Assembly (NCBI GenBank): GCA_025358705.1
Contig: JANYII010000309.1
Location: forward strand, 1-38,753
DNA from: Betaproteobacteria bacterium
GTDB taxonomy: Bacteria; Pseudomonadota; Gammaproteobacteria; Burkholderiales; SG8-39
Length of the DNA stretch: 38,753 nucleotides
Direction of reading: 5' to 3'
Position 1 is the first letter of the stretch, and each line of letters starts with the position of its first letter. The translations under genes and the position numbers were made by a program. Shown here in pieces: positions 32,784 through 38,753 of this stretch. The notes beneath the pieces are model-generated. The model was not told where the DNA came from. It ran no database searches and worked only from the letters and a program-made list of their open reading frames with translations.

Positions 32784-33919
32784 TTGCCGCCGGCGAGGCT
32801 GGTGTACTCCCGCAGCAGCATTGCTTCCAGTTTCTCAGAGTCGAAATCCGAGACCACGCGTTCACGCGCCGCCGTGCCCATCGCATCGCGGACATTGTCG
32901 TCCGCCAGCAGTTTCTCAAGGGCAGCGGCCAGCGCCGGCGCGTCCTTCGGCGGCACCAGCAACCCGGTCTTGCCGCCCACCACGGCATCGCTCAGCCCGA
33001 CGATGGCAGTGCCGACGCAGGGCACGCCCAGCGCCGCAGCTTCGATCACGACGATACCGAATCCTTCCCGGTAGCTCGGCAGGCAGAGCAAGTCGGCAAA
33101 TGCGAGGTAGTGCTCGGGATTCGGGACATAGCCCGTCGGATAAATCGCCGGATTGCGTTCAATCTCGGCGAGCGTCTGCGCGGGCAGCGGATCGCGCTCC
33201 GGCTCCAGCGGCCCGACCAGGACGAGCGCCGCATTCTTCAGGCGGCCGAAAGCGTCCACGAGCTCCGCGATGCCCTTGTCGCGCGTCACCCGGCCGACGA
33301 ACGCGATCACTTTCGCGTTCTGCGGTATTCCGAGACCTGCCCTCGCCTGCATCGCGGCCGCGCGCAGCCTGGTCCTGTCGAATCGCTTCAGGTTCACGCC
33401 CGCCAGCGAACCCATGCCGCGCACATGCACGGCCCCGGGCCCGCAGATTCCCTCGGCGACGAGGAAATCCCGCTGCGAAACGCTGTCGGCGTAGCAGCGG
33501 GTATTCAGTCCGGTGATCACCCGGTCCGCGAGCCGGCCCAGCCAGCGCACCGCGCCTTTGCGTTCCGCCCAGGCCTGGCCGGTGAAGCTATGCAGGCGCA
33601 CCGGGACGCCGCAAAGCCAGCCCGCGATCGCCGCGAGCAATCCTGCCTTGGGCGTGATCGAGTGGACCAGGTCAGGATTCAGCCTCCTGAGATTCCCATA
33701 CAGCCGGACCAGCGCCACGAGGTCCCTGAGCGGAGAAATCTGGCGCGGAATATCCATCGCCACGACGCTTGCCGTGCCCAGCGCCGCGATCCGGTCGAAG
33801 CCTTCCGCGCGGCTGGTGATGACGTGCACCTCGTGACCGGCGGCGGCCAACGCGCGGATCTCGCCATCCAGGTGATGGAGCACGGGAAACGGGATGGTCG
33901 CGATTCGGACAATGCGCAT
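32768..33919 (-). CDS. glycosyltransferase family 4
   Basis: VHSITPKAGLLAAIAGWLCGVPVRLHSFTGQAWA...KVIAFVGRVTRDKGIAELVDAF...LCLPSYREGFGIVVIEAAALGVPCVGTAIVGLSDAV. Confidence 0.92.
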   Translation of the reverse strand: MRIVRIATIPFPVLHHLDGEIRALAAAGHEVHVITSRAEGFDRIAALGTASVVAMDIPRQISPLRDLVALVRLYGNLRRLNPDLVHSITPKAGLLAAIAGWLCGVPVRLHSFTGQAWAERKGAVRWLGRLADRVITGLNTRCYADSVSQRDFLVAEGICGPGAVHVRGMGSLAGVNLKRFDRTRLRAAAMQARAGLGIPQNAKVIAFVGRVTRDKGIAELVDAFGRLKNAALVLVGPLEPERDPLPAQTLAEIERNPAIYPTGYVPNPEHYLAFADLLCLPSYREGFGIVVIEAAALGVPCVGTAIVGLSDAVVGGKTGLLVPPKDAPALAAALEKLLADDNVRDAMGTAARERVVSDFDSEKLEAMLLREYTSLAGGNQPRP

Positions 33920-34860
33920 CAGTTTCCAGTCCCGCGCGCGGCATGTTTCCAGGCTGCCGCGAGCTGCTGCACTCCGGCCTGCACGGAGACCTCGTGCCGA
34001 TAGCCGATATTTTCAAGGCGATGGATCGGGTAGCGCACGCGCCGGGTCAGTACCTCCAGCCTCGCGCGGCTGAGCGGAAATCCAGGCAATGACCCGCACA
34101 GCGCCACCAGGGCGGCGACCGGCGTTTTCGGCAAGCGGAGCCGGGGCGGCGGCCGGCCGAGACCGGCGCAGATCGCCGCGACCAGCGCTTCCATGGAAAT
34201 GTCGTCGGAGAGATTGAACGTCCCGCCGGCGGCGGCGGGCGCGAAGGCGCACAGTTCAAGCGCCGCGGCGACGTTGTCGACGTAGATGAAGTTTGCGACC
34301 GCCGCGGGCGCACCGACATAGAAGAAAACTCCACGGTCGATTGCGGCGATCATGCCCTTCAGCCCCTGCGCCGACATTGCGGGCCCGAACACGCCGGAGG
34401 GACGGACGATGACTCGCTCGAAGGCGCCCTGCCGGGCGGCCGCCTCGACCAGCCCGTCCGATTCCAGCTTGGTGCGCTCATAGGCATTCACCGGCCGCGG
34501 CGGGAATGCCTCATCGATATCGCCGGACGGCGGCGCGCCGTAAACGCCGATGCTCGAAAGCTGCACCCAGCGCCGAACCTTGCCGCGCGCCGCCTCCACC
34601 AGGCGCCGCGTGCCCTCGACATTGACCGGCGCCATGCGCGATTCGTCGCGCAACTCCGCCGCGCAGTGGATGAGCACGTCCGCGTCCTGCAGGAAGGAGG
34701 AGGGAATCCCCTCCTCCAGGCTGCCTTCGACCGGTTCGCATCCGGCCGGCGCGCGTGCCGCCGAACGCGTCAGCGCGCGAATCCGGTGACCGCGCTGCGC
34801 CAGCCGCGCCGCGAGCCGGCGGCCGACGAACCCGGTGGCGCCTGTCAATGCAACTAGCAC
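33919..34860 (-). CDS. NAD-dependent epimerase/dehydratase (extended SDR)
   Basis: MLVALTGATGFVGRRLAARLAQRGHRIRALTR...LSSIGVYG...NAYERTKLESDGLVEA (YxxxK); ATGA overlap with the downstream GT4. Confidence 0.9.
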   Translation of the reverse strand: MLVALTGATGFVGRRLAARLAQRGHRIRALTRSAARAPAGCEPVEGSLEEGIPSSFLQDADVLIHCAAELRDESRMAPVNVEGTRRLVEAARGKVRRWVQLSSIGVYGAPPSGDIDEAFPPRPVNAYERTKLESDGLVEAAARQGAFERVIVRPSGVFGPAMSAQGLKGMIAAIDRGVFFYVGAPAAVANFIYVDNVAAALELCAFAPAAAGGTFNLSDDISMEALVAAICAGLGRPPPRLRLPKTPVAALVALCGSLPGFPLSRARLEVLTRRVRYPIHRLENIGYRHEVSVQAGVQQLAAAWKHAARGTGN

Positions 34861-34876
34861 GATGCGGCAATGGAGT

Positions 34877-35722
34877 TCAGACGGTCCACTTGCGCTTGCG
34901 CAGGGTCAGCAGGCGGAACAGGTCGGCCAGCCAGTGCAGCGCGCGCGGCCCGGCGAGCCGGTAAACGACCAGCCCGGCGCGCGCCATCAGCGTCTTGAGC
35001 AGCAAGCGCGGTGACGCCGCGCGCAGGCCGTTCTTGCGCCTCGCCCGGCGTATCTCCTCCAGGCCGAGGAGCATGTTCTCGGGCTTGCCGCTGATTCCGC
35101 CGATCTGCATGTCGACCGTCACCAGTTCATCCAGGCACAGGGCATTGCGCGCGGCAAGTTCGCGCAGGAGCAGATCGTAGTCGCCGGCAATGCGGAAGGA
35201 CTCGTCGTACCGGCCGTGCTCCTCGAACAGCGAGCGATGGTGCAGCGCCCCCGGATGCGGCAGCATGGTCAGCCCGGCGATAAACGCGGCGCGGATTTCC
35301 GGCCAGGGCCGGTGGAGCGTTTCGAGCAGCTTGCCGCCCGCATCGACGATATTCAGGCGTCCATAGACGAGCCGCACGCCCGGCAGGGCGCCAGCCAGGT
35401 GCGGCGCCATGCGCGCCAGGACATCCGCGTCATGAAAACGGTCGTCCGCGCCGAGAAAGCAGATCCATTCACCGCGCGCGTGCGGCAGCGCCTTGTTCCA
35501 GGCGTGGTAGACGCCCGTATCGGCGCCGGATTCCCAGTGCGCGATCGACGACGCGCGCGAGCGAACCAGGTCCAGCGTTGCGTCGCTCGAGCCGCCGTCG
35601 ATGACGATGGTTTCGTGGTCGCCGTAGGCCTGCGCGGCGATGCTGTCCAGGCAACGCCCGAGGACATCGGCATTGTTCAGCACCGCGATGACGATGGAAA
35701 TCCGTGGTTGCCTGGATGCCAT
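34877..35722 (-). CDS. glycosyltransferase family 2
   Basis: MASRQPRISIVIAVLNNADVLGRCLDSIAAQAYGDHETIVIDGGSSDATLDLVRSRASSIAHWESGADTGVYHAWNKALPHARGEWICFLGADDRFHD. Confidence 0.92.
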   Translation of the reverse strand: MASRQPRISIVIAVLNNADVLGRCLDSIAAQAYGDHETIVIDGGSSDATLDLVRSRASSIAHWESGADTGVYHAWNKALPHARGEWICFLGADDRFHDADVLARMAPHLAGALPGVRLVYGRLNIVDAGGKLLETLHRPWPEIRAAFIAGLTMLPHPGALHHRSLFEEHGRYDESFRIAGDYDLLLRELAARNALCLDELVTVDMQIGGISGKPENMLLGLEEIRRARRKNGLRAASPRLLLKTLMARAGLVVYRLAGPRALHWLADLFRLLTLRKRKWTV

Positions 35723-35735
35723 GCAGGGCCGCGCC

Positions 35736-36686
35736 CTAGAGATTCGCCCACGCGAGCCTGCCGGCAAGCCAGTGGATCACGCGACCGGCGGCACCGAAAC
35801 GCCGCCCCGCCACGGGACGCCACACTACCGCCATGCCCAGCGCCGCCATCTCGCCCACCGCCACGCGCAGCGCATCGAGATAGCGCTCGTATACCCACCG
35901 GTTGCCGCGCCCTATCGAATACGAGGTGTAAAGGATCAGGCGCTTCGGGCCGATGAATTTCAGACCATGGAAATGATAGAACACCGGCCGCAGCCCGCCC
36001 GGGCCCCGGCTCAAATAGGCCACGTTCCAGGGCGCCACGGTGCGGTCGCGCTGCTCCAGCACATGCACCTCCGCGGCGAAACGCCGCGGCCAGTCGTCGA
36101 GGTATTTCTGGTCGCCGAACTTGCCGTCCTCGTCTCGCGCGTAACACCACTCGATGCAGCGGTCCTGCCACCAGCGCAGCACGCGATGACCGGCTTCGCT
36201 GTTCCTGAAAAGCATGAACTGGACGCAGAAGCGGCCGAATTTTTCCCTCGCGGCGTACTCCGGCGCGAAGGCATGCTCGGTAATCAGGACATGCTTGCCG
36301 GAGCGCTCGAACTCCACCACCAGCCCCGCCCAGCCGTCGAAGAAGAACAGGTCGGCGTCCAGGTAAGTCACGCGCGCGACGCCGGGAGCGCGGCCGAAGA
36401 CGCAATCCGGCAGAAACGGCGTCAGCGTCCAGCAATACTCGGCGATCGACCGGTCGGCCTTGACCGCGCGCAGGCGATCGTTTTCGACGTCCTGCAGGGA
36501 CAGGACGGTGACGTTCGCGAGCGCAAGCCTGCGCAGAGCCTGGCCGCAGGCGTCGTCCATCGCCACGATCCAAAGGTGGAAGGGCGCGCCCTGCTTCGCC
36601 AGCGACCGGTGCAGCGACAATCCCTGCGGCAGGTAATGGCTGTCGAACAGGGTGACGAAATGCTCGCTTTCGCTAGCGGAATGCAT
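35736..36686 (-). CDS. putative glycosyltransferase, GT8-like
   Basis: HFVTLFDSHYLPQGLSLHRSLAKQGAPFHLWIVAMDD...VARVTYLDADLFFFDGW (DxD)...FVYHFHGLKFI-like end (VFYHFHGLKFIGPKRLIL). Confidence 0.75.
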   Translation of the reverse strand: MHSASESEHFVTLFDSHYLPQGLSLHRSLAKQGAPFHLWIVAMDDACGQALRRLALANVTVLSLQDVENDRLRAVKADRSIAEYCWTLTPFLPDCVFGRAPGVARVTYLDADLFFFDGWAGLVVEFERSGKHVLITEHAFAPEYAAREKFGRFCVQFMLFRNSEAGHRVLRWWQDRCIEWCYARDEDGKFGDQKYLDDWPRRFAAEVHVLEQRDRTVAPWNVAYLSRGPGGLRPVFYHFHGLKFIGPKRLILYTSYSIGRGNRWVYERYLDALRVAVGEMAALGMAVVWRPVAGRRFGAAGRVIHWLAGRLAWANL

Positions 36687-37770
36687 TCAGCGCTTCGATC
36701 ACCGTCCCGACGTCGGCGTCGGACATCTGCGGTTGGCAGGGAATTGAAAGGCAGGTCCTGGCGTGCTTCTCGGAATGGGCGAGGCCCCGGGGATCGCGTC
36801 GCAATCCGCTGCACGGCGCCTGCAGGTGCGCCGGGATCGGGTAGTGGATCAGGCTCTCGATGCCCCGCTCCTTCAGATGTTGCGCCAGCCGGTCGCGCTC
36901 CTCGCAGGCGATGACGAAGAGGTGATAGACGTGCGCCGACTCTTCCACCGGCAGGGCAAGCAGCCGCAGCGCGTGATTGCGTATGCCCTCGTGGTAGCGC
37001 GCAGCGATCGCGCGCCGCCGCTCGATGAAGCGGTCCAGCCACGGCAGGCGCGCCTCGAGCAGCGCCGCCTGCAATTCGTCCAGGCGGCTGTTCATCCCCA
37101 GGCGGCTGTGCTCGTAACGGTTCTCCTGCCCGTAATTCCGCAGGATGCGGGCCGAGGCGCCGATCTGCGGATCGTCGGTGACGAGGGCCCCCGCGTCGCC
37201 GATCGCGCCGAGATTCTTGGTTGGATAGAAACTGTAGGCGCCCCACGCGCCGAAAGTGCCCGCCGTCTTTCCGCCGACGCGCGCCGAATGCGCCTGCGCA
37301 CAGTCCTCCGCGAGGACGAGTCCGCGATCGCGGCACAGCGCCACCCAGGGCGCCATGCCGGGCATCCGGCCGTACAGGTGCACCAGCAGTATCGCCTTCG
37401 TGCGGGCCGTGATGCTTCGCTCGGCGCTGCGCAAGTCGAGCAACGCGCTCTGGGGCTCGATGTCCGCCAATACCGGCGTCGCGCCGGCGCGCAGGATGCC
37501 GAGGATGGTCGCAAACGCGGTCATCGGAGTGGGGATCACCTCGTCGCCTTCGCCCAGGCCGAGCGAGCGTATGCCGATCTCGATCGCATCCAGCCCGTTG
37601 CCCACGCCGACCGCGTGCGCGGCGCCGCAGTGCCCGGCCCAGTGCTTCTCGAATTGCTCCACCTGCGTGCCGAGCACGTACCAACCGGAGCGAATCACCC
37701 GCTCGGCGGCGCGGACCTCGGCCTGCAGCAGGGCCTCCGGCTCGCCGCCGAAATCGTTCATCCGGATCAT
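36673..37770 (-). CDS. DegT/DnrJ/EryC1/StrS family PLP-dependent aminotransferase
   Basis: MIRMNDFGGEPEALLQAEVRAAERVIRSGWYVLGTQVEQFEKHWAGHCGAAHAVGVGNGLDAIEI...EDCAQAHSARVGGKTAGTFGAWGAYSFYPTKNLGAIGDAGA (PLP lysine). Confidence 0.95.
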   Translation of the reverse strand: MIRMNDFGGEPEALLQAEVRAAERVIRSGWYVLGTQVEQFEKHWAGHCGAAHAVGVGNGLDAIEIGIRSLGLGEGDEVIPTPMTAFATILGILRAGATPVLADIEPQSALLDLRSAERSITARTKAILLVHLYGRMPGMAPWVALCRDRGLVLAEDCAQAHSARVGGKTAGTFGAWGAYSFYPTKNLGAIGDAGALVTDDPQIGASARILRNYGQENRYEHSRLGMNSRLDELQAALLEARLPWLDRFIERRRAIAARYHEGIRNHALRLLALPVEESAHVYHLFVIACEERDRLAQHLKERGIESLIHYPIPAHLQAPCSGLRRDPRGLAHSEKHARTCLSIPCQPQMSDADVGTVIEALNAFR

Positions 37771-38695
37771 GTGCGGTCCCAATAGCTGGACGCGTTTTGG
37801 GAATAGTAAGCCAGCGTACGCGTCAGGCCGCTCTCCAGGCCGACCTTGGGCGACCAGCCCAGTTCGTTCTCGATCATGGCGAAATCCCCGTAATAGTCGC
37901 CGATGTCGATCGCCTTGCGCGCCGGAGGGAACGGCACCAGCTGCTGCGTGCCGCCGCCGTGCAGCCGGACCATCAGCTCGGCGAGCGCCCCCAGGCTCAC
38001 GATTTCCTTCGATCCCAGGTTGTAGCACTTGCCAAGCGCCCTGGCGTCCGTCGCCGCCAGCAGCAATGCGTCGACCACGTCGTCGACATAATTGAAATCG
38101 CGCAGCTGCCTGCCGTCGCCGAATACCTGGATCGGCGCGCCATCGACGAGATTGCGCACCCAGACGCCAAGAAACGTCTGCCTCGCATCCTTCACCCGCA
38201 TCCCGGGCCCGTAGGTATTGGTCAGGCGCAGCGCGGCCGTGGCGATGCCGTAGACGCCGTGATAAAGGAGGTGGTACCACTCCCCGGCAAGCTTGTTGAT
38301 CCCGTTGACGTCGACGGGCCGTATCGGATGCTTCTCGTCCACCGGCAGGTATTGCGGCTTGCCGTACAGTTGCCGCGTGCTGGCGAAAACAATGCGCACG
38401 CCGGGATTGTTCACCCGGCAGGCTTCGAGAATCGACAACTGGGCGGCGGCGTTGATCGCAAGATCGGTCTGCGGATCGGTCATCGAATCCAGGTGGCTCG
38501 TCTGTCCGGCGAGGTTGAACAGGAAATCGCAACCCTGCAGGTGGCCGGCCATCGAACGCGCATCCCGGACGTCGCTCACGTCCACCGTCACCTGCCCGGC
38601 GATGTCCTGGATATTGAAGCGATTGCCGCCGTAGGCCGGGTTCAGGCTGTCCACCAGGGTCACGCGCGCGCCCATGCCGACCAGGCGGCGGGCCA
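37767..38695 (-). CDS. NAD-dependent epimerase/dehydratase (SDR), N-terminus disrupted at the window edge
   Basis: NLARRLVGMGARVTLVDSLNPAYGGNRFNIQDI...FLFNLAGQTSHLDSMTDPQTDLAINAAAQLSILEACR...IVFASTRQLYG...NDF; DVNGINKLAGEWYH...RDFNYVDDVVDALLLAA. Expected N-terminal GxxGxxG is missing; upstream sequence is an inverted copy of 38432-38489 with an in-frame stop. Confidence 0.85.
38432..38489. repeat. internal arm of a 58-bp perfect inverted repeat
   Basis: tcgacaactgggcggcggcgttgatcgcaagatcggtctgcggatcggtcatcgaatc; reverse complement found at 38696-38753. Confidence 0.97.
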
Positions 38696-38753
38696 GATTC
38701 GATGACCGATCCGCAGACCGATCTTGCGATCAACGCCGCCGCCCAGTTGTCGA
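38696..38753. repeat. terminal arm of the 58-bp perfect inverted repeat (runs to the window edge)
   Basis: gattcgatgaccgatccgcagaccgatcttgcgatcaacgccgccgcccagttgtcga is the exact reverse complement of 38432-38489. Confidence 0.97.

Noticed and set aside
31646-34003. 785-aa plus-strand ORF overlapping manC and GT4
   Set aside because: Out of frame with manC and antisense to GT4; spans two convergent well-supported genes.
25491-38695. Glycosyltransferase-rich region considered as a horizontally acquired island with mobile elements
   Set aside because: No integrase, transposase, tRNA or flanking repeats visible, and no obvious drop in GC; only gene content suggests accessory character.

Overview
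GC-rich proteobacterial chromosomal window. Gene content and order (aceE, folD, prlC/opdA, glnA-ntrBC, a Pcm-like gene before tolC, waaA/waaC) suggest a betaproteobacterium, but that is inference. The left part is mostly core metabolism: aceE (3' end off-window), folD, M3 oligopeptidase, a DUF4124-glutaredoxin protein, xthA, aceB, glnA with ntrB/ntrC, a rhodanese, uppP and thiC. The middle is a TetR / RND adaptor / RND pump / Pcm-like / TolC efflux locus. From about 25.5 kb it is an LPS/surface-glycan locus: waaA, waaC, several glycosyltransferases, DUF4254, manC, two SDR enzymes and a DegT aminotransferase. I recognise no CRISPR array, transposon, prophage, rRNA or tRNA. No obviously new multi-gene system stands out. 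The strongest observations are regulatory or structural: (1) a canonical sigma54/NtrC control region for glnA whose enhancer overlaps the putative promoter of a divergent rhodanese gene; (2) a TPP riboswitch that appears to contain the thiC Shine-Dalgarno, with a TetR-type operator abutting the probable thiC -10; (3) a perfect 16-bp palindrome carrying TATAAT on both strands in a 33-bp gap between divergent glycosyltransferase genes; (4) repeated placement of -10-like hexamers 5-8 nt before start codons, suggesting leaderless mRNAs; (5) a tolC-linked Pcm-like methyltransferase that lacks the canonical QTISQP motif; (6) a 58-bp perfect inverted repeat at the right edge that destroys the N-terminus of the last gene and is probably a fold-back or assembly artefact.
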